From Billgrantia gudaonensis (GTDB lineage: Bacteria; Pseudomonadota; Gammaproteobacteria; Pseudomonadales; Halomonadaceae), in NCBI RefSeq assembly GCF_900100195.1, contig NZ_FNES01000002.1, positions 352,792 to 410,125 on the forward strand: a stretch of DNA of 57,334 nt. Direction: 5' to 3'. A program made the position numbers and the translations under genes. This document shows, in pieces, positions 8,329-21,045 of this stretch; the first letter of the stretch is position 1, and each line of letters begins with the position of its first letter. The notes under the pieces were generated by a model. That model saw nothing but the letters and a program-made list of their open reading frames with translations. It ran no database searches and was not told the origin of the DNA.

Positions 8329-9341
8329 CAGATCACCTTCCCCTTGAAGATGCCGGTGGGCCGCCACACCAGGATGGCTACCAGGATGAAGAAGGGCACC
8401 ACGATCTTGTACTCGGTGCCGACGAAGGCCAGGTTGCCGGCCTGGGCGAGCCATTCGGGCAGGCTGTCGCGGAAGGGACGCAGCAGCACCGACCAGTTGA
8501 AGACGGCGAGGGTCTCGGCAAAGCCGACCACGAAGCCGCCGGCGATGGCACCGAAGGGATGGCCCACGCCGCCCACGATGGCGGCGGCGAAGATCGGCAG
8601 CAGGATGAAGAAACTCAGATCCGGCTTGAAGGTCACGTCCAGCGACAGCAGGGTGCCGGCGATGGTCGCGAGCCCTCCGGCGATGATCCAGGTGACCGCC
8701 ACGATCAGGTTGATGTTGATGCCGGAGGCCTGGGCCAGGTCGGGGTTGTCGGACATGGCGCGCATCGCCTTGCCCAGTCGCGAGCGGGTGAGGAAGAGGT
8801 GCAGGCTCACCACGGCGGCGATGGTCAGCACGAACAGGATGATCTGCGGCTCGGTGATCACGATGGGCGCTCGCGCGCCCTCGAAGGGCAGCGCCAGGCG
8901 GAGTATCTCCTTGCGGTCGTCCACGTAGAGGCTCTGCCCGCCGGTGCCGGCGAACAGGCGGATCAGCCCCTGCAGCATCAGGGTCACGCCCAGCGAGCCG
9001 ATCACCATGACGATCGGCTTGACGCCGTGGGCGCGCAGCGGCTTGTAGAAGGCGCGGTCGATGCCCACGGCGAGCAGTGCGGTGAACAGCATGGCCAGCG
9101 GCAGCATGACCACGGCGGTGGGCAGGCCCACGGCGTCGCCGGCGCCGGGAAACAGCAGGGTGAGCAGCAGGACCATGAAGGCGCCGAAGGTCATCATGTC
9201 GGCGTGGGCGAAGTGGGCGAAGCGCATGATGCTGAACACCAGCGTGACGCCCACCGCGCCGATGGCATAGATCGAGCCGCTGACGCTGCCGGCGATCACT
9301 ACGTTGTTGATGAAGAAGACGAGTTCGTTCACGACGTTCAC
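8328..9341 (-). CDS. livH: ABC transporter permease, LivH type
   Basis: A 337-residue inner-membrane permease of the LivH family. Highly hydrophobic segments alternate with short loops, beginning with SGSIYAIGAVGVTLVFSIMR, the typical first core helix of LivH. The loop LGKAMRAMSDNPDLAQASGI fits the conserved coupling region that docks on the ATP-binding subunits. It ends in the one-base overlap with livM, so translation of the two permeases is probably coupled. About 20 bases separate it from livF upstream. Confidence 0.9.
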   Translation of the reverse strand: MNVVNELVFFINNVVIAGSVSGSIYAIGAVGVTLVFSIMRFAHFAHADMMTFGAFMVLLLTLLFPGAGDAVGLPTAVVMLPLAMLFTALLAVGIDRAFYKPLRAHGVKPIVMVIGSLGVTLMLQGLIRLFAGTGGQSLYVDDRKEILRLALPFEGARAPIVITEPQIILFVLTIAAVVSLHLFLTRSRLGKAMRAMSDNPDLAQASGININLIVAVTWIIAGGLATIAGTLLSLDVTFKPDLSFFILLPIFAAAIVGGVGHPFGAIAGGFVVGFAETLAVFNWSVLLRPFRDSLPEWLAQAGNLAFVGTEYKIVVPFFILVAILVWRPTGIFKGKVI

Positions 9342-9360
9342 TCCCGTTGAGGCGCCAGGC

Positions 9361-10065
9361 TCAGCCGCCCAGAAAACTCTTGGCGACTTCCGGGTCGGCC
9401 AGCAGGGCCGCGCCGGTATCGGTGAAGCGGTTCTGGCCGGCGGCCAGCACGAAGCCCTTGTCGGCGATGGCCAGTGCCTGCTTGGCGTTCTGTTCCACCA
9501 TCAGGATGCCCACGCCGGCGGCGTTGATCTCCTTCACGCGTTCGAAGATTTCGTTCATGTAGAGCGGCGAGAGGCCGGCGGTGGGCTCGTCGAGCAGCAG
9601 CAGGTCCGGTTCGGCCATCAGCGCGCGGCCCATGGCCACCATCTGGCGCTGGCCCCCGGAGAGCTCGCCCGCCGGCTGGTGGCGCTTGTCGTAGAGCGGC
9701 GGGAAGAACCCGTAGACGGTCTCGAGCATGCGCCGCGTGTTGTGCGGCTTGAGAAAGGCGCCCATCTCCAGGTTCTCCTTCACCGTGAGGCTGGGGAAAA
9801 CGTTCTTCTCCTGGGGAATGAAGCCCATGCCCTTCTGTACCAGCTTGTTGGGCGGTAGGTTGTGAATCGGCTCGCCGCGCAGCAGGATCTCGCCCTGGTT
9901 GACGGTGAGCAGCCCGAAGATGGCCTTGAGCATGGTGGATTTGCCGGCGCCATTGGGGCCGACGATCACCCCGATCTCGTCGGCTTCGATGGCCATGTTC
10001 ACCCCGTTGAGGATGTTCATGCCGCCATAGCCGCCGTGCACGTCGCGTGCGTCGAGTAGTGGCAT
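9361..10065 (-). CDS. livF: ABC transporter ATP-binding protein, LivF type
   Basis: A 234-residue cytoplasmic ATPase of the LivF family. Walker A GPNGAGKST is near residues 36-44, the signature LSGGQRQMVAMGRAL near 134-148 and Walker B LLLLDEPTAGLSP follows. LivF energises import with LivG as a heterodimer. The short N-terminus before MPLLDARDVHGGYG matches the usual family start, so the in-frame start 20 codons upstream is less likely. Order on the minus strand is livG, livF, livH, livM. Confidence 0.9.
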   Translation of the reverse strand: MPLLDARDVHGGYGGMNILNGVNMAIEADEIGVIVGPNGAGKSTMLKAIFGLLTVNQGEILLRGEPIHNLPPNKLVQKGMGFIPQEKNVFPSLTVKENLEMGAFLKPHNTRRMLETVYGFFPPLYDKRHQPAGELSGGQRQMVAMGRALMAEPDLLLLDEPTAGLSPLYMNEIFERVKEINAAGVGILMVEQNAKQALAIADKGFVLAAGQNRFTDTGAALLADPEVAKSFLGG

Positions 10066-10134
10066 TGTGGTTGTCCCAGCGTAAGGATCGTTGTGTCGTT
10101 GTCGGTCCGGCCCGCAGGTCGGCACCGGCTCTCT

Positions 10135-10905
<771 letters not shown>

Positions 10906-10999
10906 CTGGGGTATGCCCCCTGTCCAGTCGCTGTTGTCGTTGTTTGGCGCCGTCGCTGGTTGCGCGGCGTCTCGATTCTTCGTCATGCCGATACGGCGT

Positions 11000-12445
11000 T
11001 CATTGCTCCCGGCTGGCGTCGGCCAGGAAGGTGCGGCCCGCGGCGAAGGCGCCGACGATCACCAGCGCCCCGATGGTGGGAATCAGGTAGCCCTCTATCT
11101 GCGGGATGCTGCGCAGGAAGACGAAAGCCACCGCCGCCGGGGCCACGAAACGCACCAGAAAACGCCAGGTGGCGAACCAGCCTTCGCTGGTACGCATTTC
11201 CTTCATCACCTCGGAATGGGTCAACGCCCAGCCCGCGAACAGGGCGATCATCAGGCCGCCCAGCGGCATGAAGATGTTGGTGAGCAGTTCGATGAAGCCG
11301 AAGGCGCTGCGTCCGAACAGGGCGTGGAAAATGGTCCCCTCGGCCCACAGGTTGAAGCTGACCACGGTGAGCAGCCCCAGCGTCCAGCTGGCCACCACCA
11401 TGAGGGTGACCGCCTGGGGGCGGGTGAGGTCGAAGCGCTCGACCAGGTAGGCCGCGACCGGCTCGATCAGCGAGATCGACGAGCTGATGGCCGCCCCCAG
11501 TACCAGGATGAAGAAGACGCCCCCGATCAGGGCACCGAACGGCATTTCGGCGAACGCCAGCGGCAGGGTGACGAACATCAGCCCCGGGCCCTGGCCGGCA
11601 TCCAGCCCGGCGCCGAACACCAGCGAGAAGATGGCCAGGCCGGCGATCATGGCCACCGCGGTGTCGACCACGGCGATGGCGAAGGCGGTGCGGGTCAGCG
11701 AGGCCTCGCCGGACATGTAAGCGCCGTAGGCCATGATCGCCCCCATGCCGAGGCTCAGGGTGAAGAACGACTGGCCCATGGCCTCCAGCCAGCCCTCGAG
11801 GCTCAGATCGGCGATGTTGAAGGTGAACAGGAAGCTGGCCGCGGCGGCGAAGTCGCCGTTGGCGATGCCATAGGCCAACACCACCAGCAGGATCGCGAAC
11901 AGCGCCGGCATCATGATGCGCAGGCTGTTTTCGATGCCCCTGTGGATGCCCAGGCCGACGATCAGCCCCGAGGCGATGATGAACAGGGTGTGATAGAGCG
12001 TGAGCAGCCCCGGTGACGCGAGCAGGGCGTCGAAGCCGGCGCCGATGGTCTCGGCGTCGGCGCCGGCCAGCGAGCCGGTGAGCATCTGCCAGGTGTAGTG
12101 GATCGCCCAGCCGGCGATCACCGAATAGAAGCTCAGGATCAGGAAGGCCGAAACGGCCCCCAGCCAGCCGATGGTTTCCCAGGCGCGCGAGGTATCGTGC
12201 GTCTTGGTCAGGTGGCGCATGCCCATGATGGGGCTCTGTCGACTGGCGCGCCCCAGCATGGTCTCGGCGATCAGGATGGGAATGCCCACGGCGAAGATGG
12301 TCAGGCCATAGATCAGGATGAAGGCGCCGCCGCCGTTCTCGCCGGCCAGATAGGGAAAGCGCCACAGGTTGCCCAGGCCCACTGCGGAGCCGACGGCGGC
12401 CAGCAGGAAGGTGCCCTTGTGTGTCCAGACGTTGTGCGTGCTCAT
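11000..12445 (-). CDS. Sodium-dependent transporter, SNF (NSS) family
   Basis: A 481-residue inner-membrane Na+ symporter of the neurotransmitter:sodium symporter family, related to LeuT and MhsT. The N-terminus carries the hallmark AVGSAVGLGNLWRFPY that forms the sodium and substrate site in helix 1, and about 11-12 hydrophobic helices follow. Bacterial members take up amino acids such as leucine, tryptophan or alanine. The start was chosen at MSTHNVWTHKG because the family begins just before helix 1. It lies upstream of livG in the same direction with a gap of about 95 bases, so it may share regulation with the ABC importer and broaden amino-acid uptake. Confidence 0.9.
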   Translation of the reverse strand: MSTHNVWTHKGTFLLAAVGSAVGLGNLWRFPYLAGENGGGAFILIYGLTIFAVGIPILIAETMLGRASRQSPIMGMRHLTKTHDTSRAWETIGWLGAVSAFLILSFYSVIAGWAIHYTWQMLTGSLAGADAETIGAGFDALLASPGLLTLYHTLFIIASGLIVGLGIHRGIENSLRIMMPALFAILLVVLAYGIANGDFAAAASFLFTFNIADLSLEGWLEAMGQSFFTLSLGMGAIMAYGAYMSGEASLTRTAFAIAVVDTAVAMIAGLAIFSLVFGAGLDAGQGPGLMFVTLPLAFAEMPFGALIGGVFFILVLGAAISSSISLIEPVAAYLVERFDLTRPQAVTLMVVASWTLGLLTVVSFNLWAEGTIFHALFGRSAFGFIELLTNIFMPLGGLMIALFAGWALTHSEVMKEMRTSEGWFATWRFLVRFVAPAAVAFVFLRSIPQIEGYLIPTIGALVIVGAFAAGRTFLADASREQ

Positions 12446-12593
12446 TGAGGGTCCAGCGCTCGGTGGCGGCCTTGTGGGCCGGTGGAACATTGCGTTTGGG
12501 TAAACGAGCTTAACTGTGCCAGAAACGCCTGTCTTTGCCAGCGGTCAAGCGTTAAGGGTGCGTTGGGCTAGGCCAGGTGACGCCGGGCAGCGA

Positions 12594-12917
12594 TCATGGG
12601 TCTTCGTCGTCCGCGCTATCGTTCGCCGGGCCGGGCTCGAAGGCGCGCTTGTCGTCCGGCAGGCGTACGGTGTCGCCCCGGTGCAGCTTGTCCACGCTTT
12701 CTTGGCGCTCGCCGCTGGCTGGGGCGATGATCGCCGCTACCTCGCCGATGCTCGTGCCGTCGACGTAGGCATCGACGCGAATGCGCACCACCCGGCCACG
12801 GTAGCGCGCCGAAAGGATGTCGCCCGGCCCGGGTTCGGAGTAGCCGGTGGGGTCGTGTTCGAAATGGCTCAGTACGCTGTCGGCGCCGGGGTCGTCCCAT
12901 TCGACATGGCGATGCAT
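12594..12917 (-). CDS. Small acidic protein of unknown function
   Basis: I do not recognise this 107-residue protein. It is hydrophilic and acidic (many Asp/Glu; tail ending SADDEDP) with no signal peptide or membrane helix. Its centre (GDILSARYRGRVVRIRVDAYVDGTS) alternates beta-like residues with Gly and Arg, which would fit a small beta-barrel, but that is only a guess. A good AACGAGGAGA ribosome site precedes the start, and codon use resembles the surroundings, so it is probably real. It stands alone between the SNF gene and typA. Confidence 0.6.
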   Translation of the reverse strand: MHRHVEWDDPGADSVLSHFEHDPTGYSEPGPGDILSARYRGRVVRIRVDAYVDGTSIGEVAAIIAPASGERQESVDKLHRGDTVRLPDDKRAFEPGPANDSADDEDP

Positions 12918-13024
12918 GGCGGTCTCCTCGTTACCGATGGATGGTTCGGCTCAAGAGTATCCCCTGCTGGGTTCCCAAGCCCAGCGTTGCGAAGCATTCG
13001 AAACCGATGCCCGGGTCATTACCA

Positions 13025-13050
13025 CAGCGCCCGCCGGATGGCGGGCGCTG
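13025..13050 (-). terminator. Stem-loop downstream of typA
   Basis: CAGCGCCCGCC and GGCGGGCGCTG form a perfect 11-bp stem around GGAT, 17 bases past the typA stop. There is no T-run on the typA strand, so it may be only a 3' protective structure. Confidence 0.55.
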
Positions 13051-13067
13051 GGCGGGACGAGACCGGT

Positions 13068-14918
<1,851 letters not shown>

Positions 14919-15045
14919 AGGTGTCGCTCGTCGATCGGTTCGCACCGCTTGTACACCGGTGAGGCGTGCCCTGGGCGCGGTGAGGGGAGATGGAATGGTG
15001 GCGCATTGTACAGACAAGCGGGGAAGGGGAATAGCGAAAAGGTCG

Positions 15046-15582
15046 TCAGGCCGATGAGCGGTCGATGCGTGCCTGGCAGGCGCGTAGGCGCTCGAGCAGG
15101 TTGGGCAGCGCTTCCTGGTCGAGCGCCGGGTCGAAGCCGCCGATGCGCTCGAACCAGGTGCGGGCGATGCACAGCGTCTCGGCAGGCAGATGACCTTGCA
15201 GACGGCGCCGCAGCCGGGTGAGACGGCCCAGCGGGCGCGATGTGAACACCGCTGCGTCGTCCTGCTGACGTTCGATGCGTTCGGTCACCTGGGCCAGCCA
15301 GTCGAGGGTCAGGCGCGCATCGGGGGCGGGAAACATCAGAATGTCGCCCTGGCTGCGTGCGACGGCGGCGTTGAGGCGATCGCCCAGCGGGGTGCCTTCG
15401 CAGGTCAGCAGTCGGGCGCCATAGCGCTCTGCCAGGCGCGGCAGGCGCGCATCGCCGGTGTCGTCGGCCACCAGCAGCTCGAAGGGCTCGGGGCGGCTGC
15501 GTGCCAGGCGCTGGAGAGCATGGAGCTGCCGAGGGAGCCGATGACCCGTCATTCGAACATCGAGAATCAAGCTGAGGGTCAT
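15046..15582 (-). CDS. Small glycosyltransferase-like protein (GT-A fold, partial)
   Basis: A 178-residue protein resembling the first part of family 2 glycosyltransferases: a beta strand start ([11 protein letters not shown]), a nucleotide-sugar-like core ([15 protein letters not shown]), the pattern [25 protein letters not shown] in place of the usual DxD region, and a late [21 protein letters not shown] segment typical of GT2 acceptor loops. At 178 residues it lacks much of a full transferase and may be a reduced, non-catalytic or specialised member. No polysaccharide genes lie nearby, so its acceptor is unknown. Confidence 0.6.
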   Translation of the reverse strand: MTLSLILDVRMTGHRLPRQLHALQRLARSRPEPFELLVADDTGDARLPRLAERYGARLLTCEGTPLGDRLNAAVARSQGDILMFPAPDARLTLDWLAQVTERIERQQDDAAVFTSRPLGRLTRLRRRLQGHLPAETLCIARTWFERIGGFDPALDQEALPNLLERLRACQARIDRSSA

Positions 15583-15786
15583 GGCAGGGCAGGCTCCACA
15601 TGTCGACGATCATCGGGCGGGCACGAAGACGGAGCGGGTCAGGCCTGCTCTGTAATGAAGTGTAGTGTTTGGTCATGAAAAGTTGCAAATTGCGCGATGG
15701 CTGACACTCGTGCCCGGACAGGGCGTCGCGCAGCCATGCGGCAGGCGGGTGTCGTTGCGCGCGGGTGGCCATCACTGCGGCTGACT

Positions 15787-15803
15787 TGCACGATATTGGT
15801 GCC
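15787..15803. promoter_or_regulatory. NtrC binding site 1 of glnA
   Basis: TGCACGATATTGGTGCC matches most positions of the 17-base NtrC consensus TGCAC-N7-GTGCA. It lies about 195 bases before the predicted glnA transcription start and 31 bases (about three helical turns) from site 2, on the same face of the DNA, which favours cooperative NtrC binding. Confidence 0.8.
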
Positions 15804-15817
15804 GCGGCGTCCAGTCA

Positions 15818-15834
15818 TGCCCGTTAATGGTGCA
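15818..15834. promoter_or_regulatory. NtrC binding site 2 of glnA
   Basis: TGCCCGTTAATGGTGCA is a near-consensus NtrC dyad with an exact right half (TGGTGCA). With site 1 it would form an enhancer for the sigma-54 promoter at 15963-15980. Confidence 0.75.
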
Positions 15835-15962
15835 GACATGTCGCTCGGCAAGCCGCGACAGGCGCTCGAATGATCGAATGGCCCGACAGGCACCTTTAGA
15901 GCGCTTTGAAAAGTCGCTTTCATTCAGTGAGATAGGGTCGTTTTCGTCAAGTCGGTGCAAGA

Positions 15963-15980
15963 TTGGCACGCTGCCTGCAT
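15963..15980 (+). promoter_or_regulatory. Sigma-54 promoter of glnA
   Basis: TTGGCACGCTGCCTGCAT contains the -24 GG (15965-15966) and -12 GC (15977-15978) with the required ten-base spacing and closely follows TGGCACG-N4-TTGCA. Transcription should begin near 15990, leaving a leader of about 130 bases before the glnA start codon. Confidence 0.85.
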
Positions 15981-16121
15981 TGTAATGGCCAGTGCCATGA
16001 TCGCGCATGGCAGCCGTGGGCGGGAAGCTTGCGGCGTGCTACAACCAATGCTGGTACGCAACTGCGCAGCGGGTCGCCCATGGCGGCCGACGCTCGAACC
16101 ATCGCTCAAACGGAGGACACC

Positions 16122-17528
16122 ATGTCTGCCAAGACTCTCGCCCTGATCGAAGAACACGACATTCAGTGGGTCGATCTGCGCTTCACCGACACCAAAGGCA
16201 AGGAACAGCACGTCACCATCCCGGCGCGGGACGTGGACGAGGAATTCTTCGAGAACGGTCAGATGTTCGATGGCTCGTCCATTTCCGGCTGGAAGGGCAT
16301 CAACGAGTCCGACATGATCCTGCGTCCGGAAGACGGCACCGGCTTTCTCGACCCCTTCACCGAGGATGCTACCCTGGTGCTGCGCTGCGATATCATCGAG
16401 CCGGCCACCATGCAGGGCTACGACCGTGACCCGCGCTCCATCGCCAAGCGTGCCGAAGCCTATCTGAAATCCAGCGGCCTGGGCGATACCGCCTTCTTCG
16501 GCCCCGAGCCGGAATTCTTCATCTTCGACGAAGTGCACTGGAAGGCCGACATCGAAGGCGCCATGTACAAGATCACCTCCGAAGAGGGCGCCTGGTCCAC
16601 GGACCGGTCCATCGAAGGCGGCAACCTGGGCCACCGTCCGCGCGTCAAGGGCGGCTATTTCCCGGTGCCCCCGGTGGACAGCTTCCACGATATCCGCGGT
16701 GCCATGTGCAACACTCTGGAAGCCATCGGCCAGACCGTCGAGGTGCACCACCACGAGGTGTCCAATGCCGGCCAGAACGAGATCGGCGTCAAGTTCAACA
16801 CCCTGGTGAAGAAGGCCGACGAGCTGCAGGAGATGAAGTACGTGGTGCACAACGTGGCCCACGCCTACGGCAAGACCGCCACCTTCATGCCCAAGCCGCT
16901 GGTCGGCGACAACGGTAGCGGCATGCACGTGCACCAGTCGTTCTGGAAGGGTGGCGAGAACCAGTTCGCCGGTGACGAGTACGCGGGTCTCTCCGAGATG
17001 GCCCTCTACTACATCGGCGGCATCATCAAGCACGCCCGTGCCCTGAACGCCTTCGCCAACGCTTCCACCAACTCTTACAAGCGTCTGGTGCCGGGCTTCG
17101 AGGCGCCGGTCATGCTGGCCTACAGTGCTCGCAACCGCTCCGCTTCCATCCGCATTCCCTACACCGCGAGCCCCAAGGGCAAGCGCGTCGAGTTGCGTTT
17201 CCCCGACCCGACCGCCAACCCCTACCTGTGCTTCGCGGCGATGCTGATGGCCGGTATCGACGGCATCAAGAACAAGATCCATCCCGGCGACGCCATGGAC
17301 AAGAACCTCTATGACCTGCCGCCGGAAGAGGGCAAGGCCATCCCGACCGTGGCCGAGAGCCTCGACCAGGCCCTGGAAGCGCTGGATGCCGATCGTGCCT
17401 TCCTCACCGAAGGTGGCGTGTTCACCGACGAGATGATCGATGCCTACATCGAGCTCAAGGAAGAAGACGTCGAGCGCCTACGCATGACCACCCATCCGGT
17501 CGAGTTCGACATGTACTACAGCTGCTGA
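16122..17528 (+). CDS. glnA: Glutamine synthetase, type I
   Basis: A 468-residue cytoplasmic enzyme that makes glutamine from glutamate, ammonia and ATP as a dodecamer. It shows the GS signatures [12 protein letters not shown] (near residue 49), the ATP-binding [16 protein letters not shown] (about 258-273) and [14 protein letters not shown]. Tyr397 in KNLYDLPPE is the adenylylation site of the beta subgroup, so GlnE probably controls its activity. The start at MSAKTLALI is preceded by CGGAGG; the frame is open further upstream but the family begins here. Expression is likely driven by NtrC and sigma-54 from the sites upstream, with ntrBC encoded close downstream. Confidence 0.97.
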   Translation: MSAKTLALIEEHDIQWVDLRFTDTKGKEQHVTIPARDVDEEFFENGQMFDGSSISGWKGINESDMILRPEDGTGFLDPFTEDATLVLRCDIIEPATMQGYDRDPRSIAKRAEAYLKSSGLGDTAFFGPEPEFFIFDEVHWKADIEGAMYKITSEEGAWSTDRSIEGGNLGHRPRVKGGYFPVPPVDSFHDIRGAMCNTLEAIGQTVEVHHHEVSNAGQNEIGVKFNTLVKKADELQEMKYVVHNVAHAYGKTATFMPKPLVGDNGSGMHVHQSFWKGGENQFAGDEYAGLSEMALYYIGGIIKHARALNAFANASTNSYKRLVPGFEAPVMLAYSARNRSASIRIPYTASPKGKRVELRFPDPTANPYLCFAAMLMAGIDGIKNKIHPGDAMDKNLYDLPPEEGKAIPTVAESLDQALEALDADRAFLTEGGVFTDEMIDAYIELKEEDVERLRMTTHPVEFDMYYSC

Positions 17529-17571
17529 ACCAGCCGGTTCGCCGTTGCGGCGCCGCCCACTGGTGGCGCCG

Positions 17572-17603
17572 GCAGAGGGGCCCCGCCACGGCGGGGCCTC
17601 TGT
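17572..17603 (+). terminator. Probable terminator after glnA
   Basis: CAGAGG/CCCCGCC pairs with GGCGGGG/CCTCTG in a GC-rich stem (two extra G on the left arm) about 45 bases past the glnA stop. The T-content after it is low, so some read-through into the next gene is possible. Confidence 0.6.
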
Positions 17604-17694
17604 CGTGTCTGGTTGCCGTCAATACGGGGTCTGGCATGCCTGGCCGCCGGCGTGGCACTCTGCGACGAGCCCGCCACACTGCGAGGAAATACCG

Positions 17695-18285
17695 ATGACC
17701 AAGACGCTGTTGTCGATCGTTCTGGGCCTGATCCTGGCCGCCCCGGCTGGCGCGACCACCGTCTACCGCACCACCGACGAACAAGGCAACGTGGTGTTCA
17801 CCGACAACCCGGAGCGTGGCGGCGAGAAGGTTGAGCTGAAGCCGCTCACCGTGGTGCCGGCACGAGGCGAGGTACGGCGCGATGAGGCCTCGTCGGCCCC
17901 GGCCGAACCTGAGGGAGAGCGGCAGGCGGCGAGCGAATCGTCGCCGTTCATGCCCTACGACCGTTTCGGCATCGCCGCGCCGGCGAACGAGGAAACCCTG
18001 CCGACCGGGGCCGCAGGCAAGGTGGCGGTGGAGCTCGCCATCGAGCCGCCGCTGCGCGAGGATCATCGCGTGCGCCTGCTGGTGGATGGCGAGATCAGCC
18101 AGAGTGCCCTGCATACCGACGCCTTCCTGCTCAACGATTTGCCCCGCGGTGAGCACGTGCTGCAGGCCGAACTGCTGGATGCGGGCGGTGACGTGCGCCA
18201 TCGCAGCGATCCGGTGACCCTGTATGTCCAGCGTGCCAGCGTCAACCTGCCTCAGAATCCCAACAACCCCGCTGGGGGCGATTGA
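17695..18285 (+). CDS. Exported DUF4124 domain protein
   Basis: A 196-residue protein with a signal peptide (about residues 1-20, ending AGA) followed by a DUF4124 domain, seen in TTVYRTTDEQGNVVFTDNPE. A disordered linker rich in Ala, Glu and Ser spans about 60-90, and a second beta-rich part (about 105-180, GKVAVELAIEPPLREDHRVR and DLPRGEHVLQAELL) resembles an immunoglobulin-like fold. DUF4124 proteins are frequent next to glnA and ntrB in gammaproteobacteria, but their role is unknown; an envelope location is likely. GCGAGGAAA precedes the start. Confidence 0.8.
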   Translation: MTKTLLSIVLGLILAAPAGATTVYRTTDEQGNVVFTDNPERGGEKVELKPLTVVPARGEVRRDEASSAPAEPEGERQAASESSPFMPYDRFGIAAPANEETLPTGAAGKVAVELAIEPPLREDHRVRLLVDGEISQSALHTDAFLLNDLPRGEHVLQAELLDAGGDVRHRSDPVTLYVQRASVNLPQNPNNPAGGD

Positions 18286-18331
18286 GCGACGCACCGTATC
18301 GGCCAGAAGTGGTCAGCGGACCTTTCTGTGA

Positions 18332-18348
18332 TGCACCATGGTGGTGCG
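18332..18348. promoter_or_regulatory. NtrC binding site of ntrBC
   Basis: TGCACCATGGTGGTGCG matches the 17-base NtrC consensus TGCACYANNNTGGTGCA at every defined position but the last. It lies about 85 bases before the predicted transcription start of the ntrBC sigma-54 promoter. Confidence 0.8.
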
Positions 18349-18398
18349 CTGCATGTTCGCGAGCGTGTGCCAGGTGCCGCCATGGCGGTGCTTTCGAG

Positions 18399-18416
18399 TT
18401 GGCGCGCTTCTTGCAA
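18399..18416 (+). promoter_or_regulatory. Sigma-54 promoter of ntrBC
   Basis: TTGGCGCGCTTCTTGCAA has the -24 GG (18401-18402) and -12 GC (18413-18414) at the exact ten-base spacing and matches TGGCACG-N4-TTGCA except one base. Transcription should begin near 18426, about 70 bases before ntrB. With the NtrC site just upstream it implies positive autoregulation of ntrBC. Confidence 0.8.
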
Positions 18417-18497
18417 TTCCCTCCATGACGACCTGCGGTTGCGCCATGTCGGCGCGCCTGCTCGCCGCAGGTGCAGCTGCACAGCGAGGAAGGATCC

Positions 18498-19536
18498 ATG
18501 TATCGACGCCTGCTGGAACACCTCACCACGGCGGTGCTGCTCTTGGACGAGCGGCTTGCCGTGCGCTGGATGAACCCCGCTGCCGAGGCATTGCTGGCGG
18601 TGAGCCTGGGGCGCGTCACCGGCACGCCCTTGCCGGCGTTGCTGCCTGTGGACGACGGCATGCAGGAGGTGCTGGCCAAGGCCCGCGACGACGGCCACCC
18701 CTTCACCCAGCGCGAGGTGCGTCTGGCACTGCTGGGGGGGGCGACCCTCACCATCGACTATACCGTCACGCCGTTGTCTGCCGAGGAACTGCTGGTGGAG
18801 ATGGAGCCGCGTGACCGACTGCTGCGCATTTCCCGCGAAGAAGCGCTGCTCAACCGCCAGGAGGCGATCAAGGTACTGTCGCGCGGGCTGGCCCACGAAG
18901 TGAAGAATCCGCTCGGCGGCATTCGCGGTGCGGCACAGCTGCTCGAACGCGATCTCGAAGACCCGGCCCTGAGAGAGTTCACCCACGTCATCGTCGAGGA
19001 GGTGGACCGCCTGCGCGACCTGGTGGACACCATGCTGGGACCCAATCGCATCGATCAGCACGCGCCGCTCAATGTCCACAAGGTGCTGGAACGGGTGCGG
19101 GCCCTGCTCGTTGCCGAGACGCCCGACGTACGCATCGAGCGCGATTACGATCCCAGCCTGCCGGATTTTCCCGGCGACGAGGCGCAGATGATCCAGGCCG
19201 TGCTCAACGTGGCGCGCAATGCCGTGGAGGCGATGCGCGAGGCCGGCACCGAGGCGCCGCAGCTGATGATGCGCACCCGCGCGCGGCGTCAGTTCACCCT
19301 GGGGGCCGAGCGTCATCGCCTGGTGTGCGAGGTGGCGCTGATCGACAACGGCCCCGGGATTCCCGAGAGCCTGCAGGAAACGCTCTTCTACCCGATGGTA
19401 TCGGGGCGCGCCGACGGCAGTGGCCTGGGGCTCTCCATCGCTCAGGGCATTCTGCACCAGCACCAGGGGCTGATCGAATGCGATTCTCGCCCCGGGCATA
19501 CCGAATTTCGCTTGCTGATTCCCTTGGAGAGGCACC

Positions 19537-19544
<8 letters not shown>
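18498..19544 (+). CDS. ntrB: Nitrogen regulation sensor kinase NtrB
   Basis: A 348-residue cytoplasmic histidine kinase/phosphatase that sets NtrC phosphorylation under control of PII. Order: PAS domain about 5-100, HisKA with His133 in GLAHEVKNPLGG, and HATPase with the N-box (NVARNAVEAM) and G-boxes (DNGPGIP, GSGLGLSIA). No membrane helix is present, as expected. A strong GAGGAAGGA site precedes the start. It overlaps ntrC by eight bases, so the pair is translationally coupled. A sigma-54 promoter and NtrC site lie just upstream. Confidence 0.95.
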
Positions 19545-20949
<1,405 letters not shown>

Positions 20950-21045
20950 GCGCTGGCGCGTCTACAACGAAAGGCGCATTGTTGACGGCGGCGGCCCTGC
21001 CGTAGCGTCGAGGCTTGCTACCTGTCATGCAATAGGACAGCCTCG

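Larger units (their letters stand above)
15583..16121. other. glnA control region
   Basis: This 539-base stretch has no convincing gene. Several short minus-strand open frames cross it, but none shows a family or ribosome site. It holds two NtrC-type sites and a sigma-54 promoter upstream of glnA, annotated separately. The remaining sequence between 15583 and 15786 is unassigned. Confidence 0.7.

Noticed and set aside
15772..16008. Short minus-strand frame in the glnA control region
   Set aside because: It overlaps the NtrC sites and the sigma-54 promoter and has no family or ribosome site.
18439..18456. Third NtrC-like dyad just before ntrB
   Set aside because: TGCGCCATGTCGGCGCG has the shape but differs at several key positions and lies downstream of the predicted start.
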